Shown here: piece by piece, positions 15,972 to 24,640 of the stretch | Layout: the number at the start of each line of letters is the position of its first letter | Numbering within the stretch: the first letter of the stretch is position 1 | Program-made: the position numbers and the translations under genes | The notes under the pieces: model-generated | What the model saw: only the letters and a program-made list of their open reading frames with translations | Database searches by the model: none | What the model was told of the DNA's origin: nothing | NCBI RefSeq assembly: GCF_003332305.1 | Contig: NZ_QOIO01000033.1 | Coordinates: forward strand, 1-64,000 | Direction: 5' to 3' | Source: Microvirga aerophila | GTDB lineage: Bacteria > Pseudomonadota > Alphaproteobacteria > Rhizobiales > Beijerinckiaceae | DNA: 64,000 nucleotides

Positions 15972-16613
15972 TCAGGACCGCTTCCTAATTCGCATAAGTT
16001 TGAAGAAGCCTGCGGGGAAGAGCGGTTTCAGCTCCACGACGTCCATGAAGCCTGTCGTCCTGGCCCAATCTTCGACCCGGGAGGCCTTGAAGGCCGAGCT
16101 CCAACCGATCGCCTTGGCCACGGGAGAAGCCAGCTCCTCCAAAGTGGCGACCGGCCCTGACGGCTGGCCGAAATGATTGGCGAGAACGATTTCGCCCCCA
16201 GGCTTCAGCACGCGGGCGAATTCGGTAAGGGCCTTTTCCGGCTCCGGCACGAGGGTGATGATGAACTGCGCCGTGACCGCATCGAACATCTCGTCCGGAA
16301 ACCCGAGCTGGGTCACGTCCATCACCTGCAGGCTCTTCACATGGGTCAGGCCGCGCTTATCGACCTTGGTCTGCGCCCGACGCAGCATGTCCTCGGACAG
16401 ATCGACCCCATAGACCTCGGCCTGGCTGGGGTAATAGCCCAGCGAAAGCCCCGTCCCGACTCCCGCCTCCAGAACGCGCGGGCCACAGGCCACGGCCGCG
16501 TTCACGGCGGCGCGGGCTGCAGGTTCAGTCAGCTTGTCGTAGACGACATCATAGATCGGAGCCCAGCGCGCATATGCCTTGCGCATCAGGGCCGTGGTCG
16601 GTCCGTCCGTCAT
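15972..16613 (-). CDS. pmtA: Phosphatidylethanolamine N-methyltransferase, PmtA type
   Basis: 213 residues, a soluble class I SAM-dependent methyltransferase. Motif I is VLEAGVGTGLSLGYYP (about residues 46-61), the acidic end of strand 2 is YGVDLSEDMLRRA, and motif post-I/IV includes FDAVTAQFIITLVPEPEKALTEFARVLKPGG. The YARWAPIYDVVYDKL start and the following pattern are typical of the Sinorhizobium/Rhodobacter PmtA group. These enzymes methylate phosphatidylethanolamine three times to make phosphatidylcholine in the inner membrane, a lipid needed by many host-associated alphaproteobacteria. It lies 26 bases after mnmA in the same direction and may share its transcript. Confidence 0.8.
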   Translation of the reverse strand: MTDGPTTALMRKAYARWAPIYDVVYDKLTEPAARAAVNAAVACGPRVLEAGVGTGLSLGYYPSQAEVYGVDLSEDMLRRAQTKVDKRGLTHVKSLQVMDVTQLGFPDEMFDAVTAQFIITLVPEPEKALTEFARVLKPGGEIVLANHFGQPSGPVATLEELASPVAKAIGWSSAFKASRVEDWARTTGFMDVVELKPLFPAGFFKLMRIRKRS

Positions 16614-16639
16614 AGAGGTTCCCTAGCTAGGTGGAAGCC

Positions 16640-17797
16640 TTAGGCCGCGACAGGCGCGGCCTCGGCTGAAGTGCGAGCGATGGTGCCCCCGCCAAGCACG
16701 CGTGCCCTGGGAGCGTCGCTCTCATAAATGACACAAGCTTGGCCGGGAGACACCCCATCTTCAGCCGACAACAGCTCGACCGTAGCGCCGGTTCCGGAGG
16801 ACCGCAGAATCGCTGGGCGGGGCTCCCGGGTGGAGCGCACCCGAACGGCGACTTCTGCGCCCCCCTCCCCTAGGCTGGCCAACGGCGCGTCCCCGAGCCA
16901 GTTCACGTCCGTGATTCGGATCATCCGGGTTGCGAGGGCCTCCCGCGGGCCGACGATGACGCGCGCCTCCTTGGCGTCGAGCCGAACCACGTAAAGCGGC
17001 TCCCCGACCGACAGGCCCAAGCCCTTCCGCTGCCCGACCGTGTAGTGGATGATCCCTTCGTGCCGACCAAGAACCCGTCCATCCAAGTGGACGATCTCGC
17101 CACCATGGACGGCGCCTGGCTTCAAGCGCTCGATGACGTCGCTGTAGCGCCCCTGGGTCACGAAGCAGATGTCCTGGCTGTCGGCTTTTTCAGCCACCGT
17201 CAGGCCGAATTCCCGCGCCAGGGCCCGGGTCTGGTCCTTCGGCAGCTCCCCGAGGGGAAAACGCAGGAGGCTGAGCTGCTCCGGCGTGGTGGCATAGAGG
17301 AAGTAGCTCTGGTCCCGATCCGGATCAGCCGCCCGATAGAGCCCGCGACGGCCATCGGGCAGGCCGCGGCTGGCCACGTAGTGACCCGTGGCCAGGACAT
17401 CGGCTCCAAGGTCCCTGGCGGTTTCCAGCAGGTCCCGGAACTTGATCGAGCGGTTGCACTCGACGCACGGAATCGGGGTTTCGCCTGCGAGGTAGCTCTG
17501 CGTGAAGCGATCGATCACCGCCTCACGGAACCGCGCCTCGTAATCGAGCACGTAATGGGGAATGCCGATGGCTTCCGCCACGCGGCGGGCATCGTAAATA
17601 TCCTGGCCGGCGCAACAGGCTCCCTTGCGATGCACGGCGGCGCCATGATCGTAGAGCTGGAGCGTAATGCCGAGCACGTCATAGCCCTCTCGCTTGAGAA
17701 GGGCGGCCACGACGGAAGAATCGACGCCGCCCGACATCGCGACGACAACGCGAGTCTGGGACGGCTCTTGGGGAAGGCCGAGTGAGTTGAGCATCAT
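16640..17797 (-). CDS. mnmA: tRNA-uridine 2-sulfurtransferase MnmA
   Basis: 385 residues, full length. The PP-loop [13 protein letters not shown] (about residues 22-34) binds ATP. The first catalytic cysteine is in [12 protein letters not shown] and the second, the persulfide-bearing one, in SQDICFV. FLxATTPEQ-type and GQRKGLGLS motifs complete the family pattern. It thiolates U34 at the 2-position in tRNA-Lys, -Glu and -Gln, using sulfur relayed from a cysteine desulfurase. A divergent sciP follows after 228 bases. Confidence 0.97.
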   Translation of the reverse strand: MMLNSLGLPQEPSQTRVVVAMSGGVDSSVVAALLKREGYDVLGITLQLYDHGAAVHRKGACCAGQDIYDARRVAEAIGIPHYVLDYEARFREAVIDRFTQSYLAGETPIPCVECNRSIKFRDLLETARDLGADVLATGHYVASRGLPDGRRGLYRAADPDRDQSYFLYATTPEQLSLLRFPLGELPKDQTRALAREFGLTVAEKADSQDICFVTQGRYSDVIERLKPGAVHGGEIVHLDGRVLGRHEGIIHYTVGQRKGLGLSVGEPLYVVRLDAKEARVIVGPREALATRMIRITDVNWLGDAPLASLGEGGAEVAVRVRSTREPRPAILRSSGTGATVELLSAEDGVSPGQACVIYESDAPRARVLGGGTIARTSAEAAPVAA

Positions 17798-17902
17798 TCC
17801 ATCCTGAGGCGTCGTTCAAGGCGGCGCACGGGAGGTTCAAAGCCCTTCTATAGCGATTACGGTTTCAATGTTCCAGGCAAGACCGCGAGAAATAAGAGGG
17901 CC

Positions 17903-17910
17903 TTAACCAT
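17903..17910. promoter_or_regulatory. CtrA half-site upstream of sciP
   Basis: TTAACCAT, the known CtrA half-site form, lies 116 bases upstream of the sciP start. Further TTAA elements occur at 17965-17968 and 17990-17993. In Caulobacter sciP is a direct CtrA target, which makes the site plausible. Confidence 0.5.
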
Positions 17911-18025
17911 TATGGCCAAAACTAGGCACGCCTCCGGTTACCCTCTGTGGCGTTTAGGAAAACATTAAGTTGCGTGACGTAGCTTGAGGTTAACTGAGGT
18001 CGTTGAATTTTTGTGTGAGCGTATC

Positions 18026-18301
18026 ATGACCGAACCCCACCGCCCAAGGGTCAAGTATGTCATTGGGCCTGACGGCAGTCCGCTAACGATTGCCGATTTA
18101 CCTCCATCGTCCACGCGCCGATGGGTCATCCGCCGAAAAGCGGAGGTTGTCGCCGCTGTTCGCGGCGGGCTTTTGAGCCTCGAGGAAGCCTGCCAGCGCT
18201 ATACGCTGACCACGGAGGAGTTCCTGAGCTGGCAGCTATCCATCGACCAGCACGGCTTGGCCGGCCTGCGCACCACGCGCATCCAGCAATACCGCCAATA
18301 A
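18026..18301 (+). CDS. sciP: SciP, inhibitor of CtrA-dependent transcription (DUF1153)
   Basis: 91 residues from the ATG at 18026 (a longer frame begins at 17984 but adds non-conserved residues). It is nearly invariant across the family: RPRVKYVIGPDGSPLTIADLP, TRRWVIRRKAEVVAAVRGGL and the helix-turn-helix LSLEEACQRYTLTTEEFLSWQ. In Caulobacter SciP accumulates in G1 and blocks CtrA from activating its promoters by binding CtrA and DNA. The gene is followed by a good terminator. Finding it about 4 kb from ctrA on the same chromosome segment fits the family's role. Confidence 0.93.
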   Translation: MTEPHRPRVKYVIGPDGSPLTIADLPPSSTRRWVIRRKAEVVAAVRGGLLSLEEACQRYTLTTEEFLSWQLSIDQHGLAGLRTTRIQQYRQ

Positions 18302-18321
18302 TCGCGGTAGAAGTTCGCCAC

Positions 18322-18351
18322 AAGGCGCTGCCCGAAGGGCGGCGCTTTTTC
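18322..18351 (+). terminator. Rho-independent terminator of sciP
   Basis: AAGGCGCTGCCC and GGGCGGCGCTT pair around a GAA loop and are followed by TTTTTC, 21 bases after the sciP stop. Confidence 0.75.
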
Positions 18352-18376
18352 TTATGGGGCGTCATCTCGCGCGCTG

Positions 18377-18391
18377 TTAAGTTATTCCTAA
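18377..18391. promoter_or_regulatory. CtrA-like box (TTAA-N7-CTAA) upstream of the FlbD-like gene
   Basis: TTAA at 18377-18380 and CTAA at 18388-18391 are separated by exactly seven bases; the full CtrA consensus is TTAA-N7-TTAA. It lies about 56 bases before the start of the next gene, between the sciP terminator and that gene. Confidence 0.5.
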
Positions 18392-18446
18392 CCATAAACG
18401 GCAAATATCCCCTCGGATCCCCTTCAACCAGACAGGTCCCGAGCCT

Positions 18447-18725
18447 TTGCCCTTTGCCGCTTCCACGTCGCACCAGCAGAACTCGGCTCCGTCGAGCGTT
18501 TCGTTCCAGGCCGATGCCGATCTCAGGCGTATCCAGGTCGGCCAGACCCTCGCCGATGTCGAGCGGCACCTGATCATCGACACGCTGGCCTACTGCCTCG
18601 GCAACCGGACCCACGCGGCGAAGATCCTGGGGATCTCGATCAGGACCCTGCGCAACAAGCTGAACGAATACATGGATGCCGGCATCCCGGTGCCGGAACC
18701 CGGGCAGAAGCACTCCGTCGCCTGA
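18447..18725 (+). CDS. Free-standing Fis-type DNA-binding domain, FlbD-like
   Basis: 92 residues from a TTG; no in-frame ATG exists, so the exact start is unsure. After a ~30-residue Ser/Gln-rich lead, residues 36-80 read QTLADVERHLIIDTL, then NRTHAAKILGISIRTLRNKLNEY. This matches the C-terminal Fis/HTH_8 domain of FlbD, the flagellar NtrC-family activator. The receiver and sigma-54 AAA domains of FlbD are absent, so it cannot activate sigma-54 alone; it may bind FlbD or Fis-type sites as a repressor or architectural factor. A CtrA-like box precedes it and a flagellar fliJ-like gene lies nearby. Confidence 0.8.
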   Translation: MPFAASTSHQQNSAPSSVSFQADADLRRIQVGQTLADVERHLIIDTLAYCLGNRTHAAKILGISIRTLRNKLNEYMDAGIPVPEPGQKHSVA

Positions 18726-18746
18726 TCCTGCGCGTGACCGGGACGT

Positions 18747-19571
18747 CTAGCGTTTTCTCAGCCAGAGGCTCGTCTCGTGGGCGCCCGGTGAGAGCGGCAG
18801 TTCGGCCAAAATGCCCCCAGCATGAATTTCACGCGTCGAGGCCACGAAATGGCTCGCGAAAAGAAGCTCATACCCGCCGCCCTGCAGGAGCGTTCCGACC
18901 GGGATCTGTTCATTATAGGCACGCCACGCCCACGGGTCCGGATAGCGATCCGGCAGGGTGATGTCGTGAATGTGGACCAGGGTTCCGCCCGCAAGGCGCG
19001 GTAGGACGTCCAGGAACAACCGATCCACATCGGTGCCAGGCATGGCGATGTGGCTCGAGTCGATGAAGAGAACGTCCCCTGCCCCAAGGGATTCGAAGAT
19101 CCTGGCCTCGGCGTCCTGCAGGAGCACGGGCCTGTGCTCCACTTTCAGCCGCTCCAGGGCCGCCCGAGGCGCAGGATCGATACAGGTGATCGTGGTGATG
19201 AGATCCCCGTCGTGGACGGCCTGGGCCAGGAACCGGGTCGAGTGACCCGATCCGATCTCCACGATCCGCTGAGGCTTCCCCCGCCGCACGATGGCGTAGG
19301 CAGCGGCCGCATCGAGGCGCGGGAACCAGTCCTGATCGAAACGCGCCGGCCCTTGCCCATCCCGGATGCGCCGCAGGTCGTCCGCATAGGTCTCGATCGC
19401 GGCGAGAACCCGCCCGAAGGCCGGACGGGAAGCCTCGAACAGAGGCCGCAGCGCCGGATAGTCGAGCGGGCGCACCCCTTGGGCATAGCGGTAGGGGATG
19501 AAGAAACCGAGGAGTCTGACGCCGAGAAGGGTCGAGAGACCAAAGCGCAGCCGCCGCCAGAAGGCCGTCAT
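18747..19571 (-). CDS. Class I SAM-dependent methyltransferase (Methyltransf_24-like)
   Basis: 274 residues from the ATG at 19571, 8 bases after the stop of the preceding gene; a start at 19610 would overlap it. The SAM-binding loop is IVEIGSGHSTRFLA (about residues 103-116), with TCIDPAPRAALE as strand 2, DVLFIDSSHIAMPGTD as motif IV and TLVHIHDITLPDRYP after it. The N-terminus has a short hydrophobic stretch (LSTLLGVRLLGFFIPY) that could anchor it. Its likely co-transcription with an integral membrane protein of the lysyl-PG-synthase type suggests a cell-envelope role. The substrate is unknown. Confidence 0.75.
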   Translation of the reverse strand: MTAFWRRLRFGLSTLLGVRLLGFFIPYRYAQGVRPLDYPALRPLFEASRPAFGRVLAAIETYADDLRRIRDGQGPARFDQDWFPRLDAAAAYAIVRRGKPQRIVEIGSGHSTRFLAQAVHDGDLITTITCIDPAPRAALERLKVEHRPVLLQDAEARIFESLGAGDVLFIDSSHIAMPGTDVDRLFLDVLPRLAGGTLVHIHDITLPDRYPDPWAWRAYNEQIPVGTLLQGGGYELLFASHFVASTREIHAGGILAELPLSPGAHETSLWLRKR

Positions 19572-19578
19572 GGGAGGA

Positions 19579-20580
19579 TCAGATGAGCGGTGCAGGGGGA
19601 ACCGGACCATCGCCGGGCGCGCCCCTGCTTCGCCAAGCCTGCGCCAGGCGGGCGCGCTCGAACAGCAGAACTACCACCAGCGAGATGGCGAATGGGATCA
19701 ACAGGTAGAACAGGCGAAACACGATCAGCGCTGCCAGAACGTCCGCTTTTGGAATGTCGGGCATTGCCGTGAGAAACACGAGCTCGAACACCCCAAGCCC
19801 CCCTGGAGCATGGCTGACCAGGGCCGCCGAAAATGACGCCAGGAAGACGGCCAGTACCACGAGGAAGCTCGGCTCGAGCTGGGCCGGGAGTACAAAATAG
19901 ATGATGCCGGCCGCGCCCAGGAGTTCAAGGGGGGCCGCCACGAGCTGCCGCCCCATGATGGCGGGCCTTGGATATTCGAGCTTGGCCTTGCGGATGTGGA
20001 TGGGCGGAAGATGCAGGATCGATCCCACCACGTACAACGCCACGAAGCCGAGGAGGATGAAGCCGACGCCGCGCGCGGTTGCCGGGTTGGTCAAAGCGCT
20101 GGGCAGCAGCTCTTCCAGCCGGTGAAGCAAGGTTGGATCAAGGGTCAAAACGACCCCGCCGAGCAGGATGGTGCCGAGCCCGAACGTAAACGAGCACAGG
20201 GCCACCAGCACGGCGATCTGAGACGCGCTCAGCCCTTTCGACGTATAGGCCCGGTAGCGGACTAGGGCGCCCGAGAAGACCGAGGCCCCGATATTGTGGG
20301 ACAGGGCATAGGTCGTGAACGACGTGATGGAGACGAAAAACCATGAAATATGGCGCACGCCGAGATGCAGGAGAGCAATTCGGTCGTACCAAGCCAGGGC
20401 CGCATAGGCGACGAGGGTCGACAGCCCCGCGAAGGCGTAACGTTCCTTCGGAACGGCCGTTAGGCTGTCCCAGACGTCATCAAGGGACAGGCCGCGAAGC
20501 TCACGGTAGAGAAGCCAACCCGAAACGACAACGGCCAACAATCCGATGAAAGGCCAAATGAACTCACGCGCATTTTTCAT
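19579..20580 (-). CDS. Lysylphosphatidylglycerol-synthase-type transmembrane protein (YbhN/UPF0104)
   Basis: 333 residues with about eight transmembrane helices. Hallmarks of the family are ALSHNIGASVFSGALVRYRAY near the middle and SAALVSHAPGGLGVFELVFL in the C-terminal half. The soluble acyltransferase-like (MprF C-terminal) domain is missing, so this is the flippase-like membrane part only. Such proteins are proposed to move lipids across the inner membrane. The methyltransferase gene follows after 7 bases. The final residues form a cytoplasmic Arg/Pro-rich tail. Confidence 0.8.
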   Translation of the reverse strand: MKNAREFIWPFIGLLAVVVSGWLLYRELRGLSLDDVWDSLTAVPKERYAFAGLSTLVAYAALAWYDRIALLHLGVRHISWFFVSITSFTTYALSHNIGASVFSGALVRYRAYTSKGLSASQIAVLVALCSFTFGLGTILLGGVVLTLDPTLLHRLEELLPSALTNPATARGVGFILLGFVALYVVGSILHLPPIHIRKAKLEYPRPAIMGRQLVAAPLELLGAAGIIYFVLPAQLEPSFLVVLAVFLASFSAALVSHAPGGLGVFELVFLTAMPDIPKADVLAALIVFRLFYLLIPFAISLVVVLLFERARLAQAWRSRGAPGDGPVPPAPLI

Positions 20581-20784
20581 TGAGGCGGCCAGACTCCTAC
20601 TCCATTCCCTCTGTGCCTTAATGTCAGGTTGTGCCGCAAGGGGATATTGCGTTCCGGCCAGACAGCGTAGAAGCTTGGTTTATATGGAAGGTTGCCGCAG
20701 GCTCGTGTCCCGACATCTCCCGGTTGCCCCTCCGCTTCGCTCATGAGAGCGTTCGTCCCATCGCCAGTCCAAGGCCAGCCACAG

Positions 20785-21405
20785 ATGACGAGGAAGTCTT
20801 CAGTCACGCTCAATCTCGACGGCTATACGGATCTGCCGCAGGGGAAGGTCGCGGCGATCGTCACGTATCTGGAAATGAGAGAACGGCCTCGCCTGCCGCG
20901 AACCCCGAAACCGGATGGCTGGGCGCTGGAGCGTCTGACGGGCGATCTCGATCGCTACCGCGATTTGTTTCGTCGCATCGGCGAACCGTGGCTCTGGTTC
21001 AGCCGCGCCGTCATGCCGGATGACGAACTGCGCGCCATTCTCGACGACCCCCGTGTCGAGGCTTATGCGCTCAATGACGGCAAGACCGATATTGGTCTCC
21101 TGGAGCTCGACTTCCGCAGCGGAAACGAAGCCGAACTCGCTTTTCTGGGCCTCGTACCGGGAACGATCGGACAAGGAGCGGGGCGGTTCCTCATGCGCGA
21201 GGGAATACGCCGTGCCTTCGCTAAGCCGGTCAGCCGATTTTTCGTCCATACCTGCTCGCTTGATCACCCGGCGGCGCTTGCGTTCTACTTGCGCTCGGGC
21301 TTCACCCCGTACAAACGCGCCATCGAGATTGCCGACGACCCCAGGCTCCTCGGCTTCCTTCCCGTCGAGGCTGCGCCTCACGTTCCGGTTCTCGCCGAGC
21401 CTTAA
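20785..21405 (+). CDS. GNAT-family N-acetyltransferase
   Basis: 206 residues from the ATG at 20785; an in-frame ATG at 20743 and others upstream add unlikely residues. The acetyl-CoA loop is seen at LVPGTIGQGAGRFLMREGIRRA (the R/Q-x-x-G-x-G/A signature), preceded by AELAFLGL strand 4 and followed by RFFVHTCSLDHPAALAFYLRSGF, the usual last strand and helix. Substrates of the family range from small amines to protein N-termini, and I cannot say which here. It converges with the fliJ-like gene. Confidence 0.85.
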   Translation: MTRKSSVTLNLDGYTDLPQGKVAAIVTYLEMRERPRLPRTPKPDGWALERLTGDLDRYRDLFRRIGEPWLWFSRAVMPDDELRAILDDPRVEAYALNDGKTDIGLLELDFRSGNEAELAFLGLVPGTIGQGAGRFLMREGIRRAFAKPVSRFFVHTCSLDHPAALAFYLRSGFTPYKRAIEIADDPRLLGFLPVEAAPHVPVLAEP

Positions 21406-21410
21406 ATGAA

Positions 21411-21440
21411 GAGGACGCGCCGGGTTTTCCGCGCGTCCTT
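21411..21440. terminator. Hairpin between convergent genes
   Basis: AGGACGCGC and GCGCGTCCT pair exactly around a 10-base loop, placed between the stop of the acetyltransferase and the stop of the fliJ-like gene. T-runs on both sides are poor, so it may be a weak bidirectional terminator. Confidence 0.5.
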
Positions 21441-21465
21441 GCAAGCTTCAGACAAGAAAGAACCG

Positions 21466-21870
21466 TTAAGCAGAGGCACGAAGAGCGCGGGGCTGTCCAA
21501 CCTGGCTGATTGTCGCCTGTTCCAAGGTCCGCTCGGCGGAACGTTCGCGGTCTTCGAGACTTTCGGCTTTCTTCAATTCCTCGAAGGCCACTCCAAGCTC
21601 GGCCTTGGCGTCGTCGAGCTGGCCATAGAGGTTTTCGGCCGACTGCCGAAGGTTGTCCCGCCGCTGTGCCGCAGCGCGGGCATAAGTCGGATAGGCAAAA
21701 TGGTTCGGATCCGTGATCCCGGCCTTCTGCTCTTCCATGGCGATCTCTCGATCAAGGTCAGCCGCCATGCGGTCGAACTCTGCGATCATCATCTCGATCT
21801 GCGCCACTCTCCGGCGTTTGTCATCGACCTGAAAGCGCTTGAGGCGGATGAGCGTGTCCCGCGACTTCAT
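21466..21870 (-). CDS. fliJ: FliJ-like flagellar export chaperone
   Basis: 134 residues from the ATG at 21870, with GGAG about 12 bases upstream. The protein is almost wholly alpha-helical with heptad repeats: SRDTLIRLKRFQVDDKRRRVAQIE at the start and QRRDNLRQSAENLYGQL in the middle. This matches FliJ, the coiled-coil stalk component of the flagellar type III export ATPase complex. It is divergent from ctrA, an arrangement common in Hyphomicrobiales, and was probably assigned flagellar function in relatives for this reason. No other flagellar structural gene is in the window. Confidence 0.75.
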   Translation of the reverse strand: MKSRDTLIRLKRFQVDDKRRRVAQIEMMIAEFDRMAADLDREIAMEEQKAGITDPNHFAYPTYARAAAQRRDNLRQSAENLYGQLDDAKAELGVAFEELKKAESLEDRERSAERTLEQATISQVGQPRALRASA

Positions 21871-21888
21871 CTTGATTGAACTCCACAC

Positions 21889-22386
21889 GTCGCTGTTTCA
21901 TGTGCCCCGCAGATCGCTCAGTTATCCGCTAAGACGACAGCACCATCGCCGATGGAAGTTGAGCCTTCCTTACCAAGTACGAGAAAAATATCTGATAAAA
22001 CAAACCGGTGGCTGATCCGCTCTGCCAAAGCGGTCTCGCACAGCAGCTTCGTCAACCTTTCGTTTACTGATTTCGTTAACACTGCTCTTGTCACGGTCGC
22101 GGGCCATGAAGGTTCAGGCCGAATGCGATTCAAACGCTTCGCAGACAAAGCTTTTCAGGGATGTAACGCGGTCCGAAATGGTAACATGTAATCCACAGGG
22201 CAGGCGCTTTGGACGACGGATTGTCGAGGTCGAGCCGTTAAGAGCTTGCATGTCAGAATCAGGGTTTGTTAACCATTCTGAACTAGCGTTACGAATCAGT
22301 TCAAAAGGGCATTCGTCACAGGCCCTGTGGCGAATGGGCAGCTGTCGGCTGCTCGGTGGCTCAAGGGCAAGGGCTGGGGAATAAAC
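21889..22386. promoter_or_regulatory. Divergent fliJ/ctrA control region with CtrA-like boxes and GANTC sites
   Basis: The 516-base gap holds no credible gene. It contains a TTAACCAT half-site (22269-22276), GTTAAC (22075-22080), a degenerate TCAA-N7-TTTA (from about 22052), and three GANTC sites at 22127-22131, 22256-22260 and 22293-22297. GANTC is the CcrM methylation target. In Caulobacter, ctrA promoters combine CtrA half-sites with a GANTC whose methylation state times transcription. Confidence 0.6.
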
Positions 22387-23088
22387 ATGCGCGTACTTCT
22401 GATCGAAGACGACAGCGCAACTGCGCAGAGCATCGAATTGATGCTCAAATCCGAGAATTTCAACGTTTATGCGACGGATCTCGGCGAAGAGGGCGTCGAC
22501 CTCGGCAAGCTCTATGACTACGACATCATTCTTCTCGATCTGAACCTTCCCGACATGTCGGGTTATGAGGTTCTGCGGACTCTCCGCGTCGCGAAGGTGA
22601 AGACGCCGATCCTGATCCTGTCCGGCATGGCCGGCACGGAGGACAAGGTGAAGGGTCTCGGCTTCGGCGCGGACGATTATCTCACCAAGCCCTTCCATAA
22701 GGATGAGCTCGTCGCCCGCATCCACGCGATCGTGCGCCGTTCGAAGGGACATGCGCAGTCGGTGATCACGACCGGCGACCTGATCGTCAATCTCGATACC
22801 AAGACGGTCGAGGTGAGCGGCGCGCGCGTCCATCTGACCGGCAAGGAATACCAGATGCTGGAACTTCTCTCCTTACGCAAGGGCACGACCCTTACGAAGG
22901 AGATGTTCCTCAACCATCTCTATGGCGGCATGGACGAGCCGGAGCTGAAGATCATCGACGTGTTCATCTGCAAGCTCCGCAAGAAACTCGCCAACGCGTC
23001 CCAGGGCAAGAACTACATCGAAACGGTTTGGGGCCGCGGCTACGTGCTGCGCGAGCCGAACGAATCGGACGAGCGGATCGCGGTCTGA
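22387..23088 (+). CDS. ctrA: Cell-cycle master response regulator CtrA
   Basis: 233 residues from the ATG at 22387; an upstream extension to 22327 is not conserved. The receiver domain (1-120) has the acidic pair EDD at 8-10, the phosphorylated aspartate in [13 protein letters not shown] (D51) and the lysine in [10 protein letters not shown]. The OmpR/PhoB-type winged helix follows ([12 protein letters not shown]...[17 protein letters not shown]...[11 protein letters not shown]). CtrA binds TTAA boxes, controls flagellar, chemotactic and division genes, and is phosphorylated through CckA-ChpT. chpT and sciP are nearby. A strong terminator follows. Confidence 0.97.
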   Translation: MRVLLIEDDSATAQSIELMLKSENFNVYATDLGEEGVDLGKLYDYDIILLDLNLPDMSGYEVLRTLRVAKVKTPILILSGMAGTEDKVKGLGFGADDYLTKPFHKDELVARIHAIVRRSKGHAQSVITTGDLIVNLDTKTVEVSGARVHLTGKEYQMLELLSLRKGTTLTKEMFLNHLYGGMDEPELKIIDVFICKLRKKLANASQGKNYIETVWGRGYVLREPNESDERIAV

Positions 23089-23110
23089 TCGCGGGTCCCA
23101 CTGGTTGAAG

Positions 23111-23138
23111 AAAAGCCCGGCTTTCGCCGGGCTTTTTT
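23111..23138 (+). terminator. Rho-independent terminator of ctrA
   Basis: AAAGCCCGGC and GCCGGGCTTT pair around TTTC and run into TTTTTTG, 23 bases after the ctrA stop. Confidence 0.92.
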
Positions 23139-23172
23139 GTTATTTGTGGCTGACTGAGCGTGACTGGAGCAG

Positions 23173-23613
23173 ATGATGAAATCCGTCCTGGCGTCGTGGC
23201 AATTCTGGGCGCTCCTGTCGGCAGCCTTTGCGGCGCTGACGGCAATCTTCGCCAAGGTGGGGATTGAACAGATCAATTCGGATTTCGCCACCTTCGTCCG
23301 CACCGTCGTGATCGTGTTCGTGCTGGGCGGCATTCTGATCGGAACCGGGCAATGGCAGCCACTGAATTCCGTGTCTGCACGAACGTACGTGTTTCTCGCC
23401 CTGTCCGGTCTCGCAACCGGCGCATCATGGCTGTGCTACTTTCGCACGCTTAAATTGGGTGATGCAGCGCGCGTTGCGCCTGTCGACAAACTCAGCGTCG
23501 TACTGGTGGCAGTGTTTGGCGTACTCTTTTTGGGTGAGCGCCAGTCGGCAGCGAACTGGACGGGGGTCGCGCTGATCGCGGCGGGCGCTGTCCTCGTCGC
23601 TCTCAAAGCGTGA
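23173..23613 (+). CDS. EamA/DMT-type small membrane transporter
   Basis: 146 residues, five hydrophobic helices forming one EamA domain (family proteins usually have two copies). Typical motifs are FWALLSAAFAALTAIFAKVG at the start, SWLCYFRTLKLGDAARVAPVDKLSVVL in the middle and the final GVALIAAGAVLVALKA helix. Single-domain members work as homo- or hetero-dimers, exporting metabolites. The start at 23173 is followed by a second ATG at 23176. It lies 34 bases after the ctrA terminator, so it has its own promoter. Confidence 0.85.
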   Translation: MMKSVLASWQFWALLSAAFAALTAIFAKVGIEQINSDFATFVRTVVIVFVLGGILIGTGQWQPLNSVSARTYVFLALSGLATGASWLCYFRTLKLGDAARVAPVDKLSVVLVAVFGVLFLGERQSAANWTGVALIAAGAVLVALKA

Positions 23614-23827
23614 GTTCCTCCCGCGTCTTATGCATCAGACACGCATCACGCGACGTCACATGCAGTGAAAACGGCTACCATGATTCCGCTCGCGCCCGCC
23701 CTCACCTTTGGGGGTAGAGGCGTGATCACTTTGCAAGCGTCACATTCGTTTCCAGTAACATGGCAACAAGTGCGTCGAGCCGTCGGAACGGCCGCGACAA
23801 CAACATGCTCACATTTTCAAACGGCAC

Positions 23828-24469
23828 CTAAGCCGTCTTGGCGCGGATCGTCACCTCATCGCCGTCGATGCTGAAGGCGATCGTCATGTCGGATGCCCGG
23901 GCCACCATACCGGCGTAGTAGACCTGGATGCCGTGCGCGTCGACTGTGCCGCTCTCGGAATCGCCCGCGAGCAACGCCTCGGAATGGGCCGGAATGCGGG
24001 CGTTGAGCCCCTTTGACTTGATGATGAACTCGCACTTTTCCGCATCTCCCGACACGTTCGCGGAAATCGAACCCCCGCGAGGAATCGCCGTGATGGCGAT
24101 CATGATCAGGTTGAGGAGAAGCTTCACGCGGTTCTTCGGGAACAGGAGCCGCGGCGCGGACCAGGAGAACGAGATCTTGTCGTCCTGGAAGAGCCCTCGT
24201 GCGACCTGCTCGGCGTCGCCAAGATCGATGGATGCGCCGGCCGAACCTGCGGCCCCGAAGGCCAGGCGGGCGAACTGCAGGCGGGCCGAGGCCTGCTTGG
24301 CGCTTTTCTGGATCAGGTCGAGCGCGAATTCGCGCATGGAGCTGTCGCTGTCGTCCTCCAGAACCTCCAATCCGTTCACGATCGCGCCGACGGGCGAAAT
24401 CACGTCATGGCAGACGCGCGAGCAGAGGAGAGCGGCGAGATCGAGCGAGTCGAGGGAAATCGTGGCCAT
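23828..24469 (-). CDS. chpT: Histidine phosphotransferase ChpT
   Basis: 213 residues, with GGAG just before the ATG. The N-terminal helix carries LCSRVCHDVISPVGAIVNGLE, whose histidine (H21 or so) is the phosphorylated residue of ChpT. The second half is a degenerate ATPase-like fold (KLLLNLIMIAITAIPRGG) without ATP-binding motifs, as expected. ChpT passes phosphate from the hybrid kinase CckA to CtrA and CpdR. Its presence within 1 kb of ctrA is normal for this order. Confidence 0.9.
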   Translation of the reverse strand: MATISLDSLDLAALLCSRVCHDVISPVGAIVNGLEVLEDDSDSSMREFALDLIQKSAKQASARLQFARLAFGAAGSAGASIDLGDAEQVARGLFQDDKISFSWSAPRLLFPKNRVKLLLNLIMIAITAIPRGGSISANVSGDAEKCEFIIKSKGLNARIPAHSEALLAGDSESGTVDAHGIQVYYAGMVARASDMTIAFSIDGDEVTIRAKTA

Positions 24470-24640
24470 GAGGGCTCCGGAATGACCGTGGATTCAGCCA
24501 TGCATTCATGAAATCGAGGTTTCGACGGCATGAATTAGAGCCGAACAGGAAAGAAAACGTGAACCGGGATACCCGGCAATGAGTTCTTTGAAAAGCCGCC
24601 AGGGGTCGACAGGCCCCGGCCGAACGGGCACAAAGCTATC

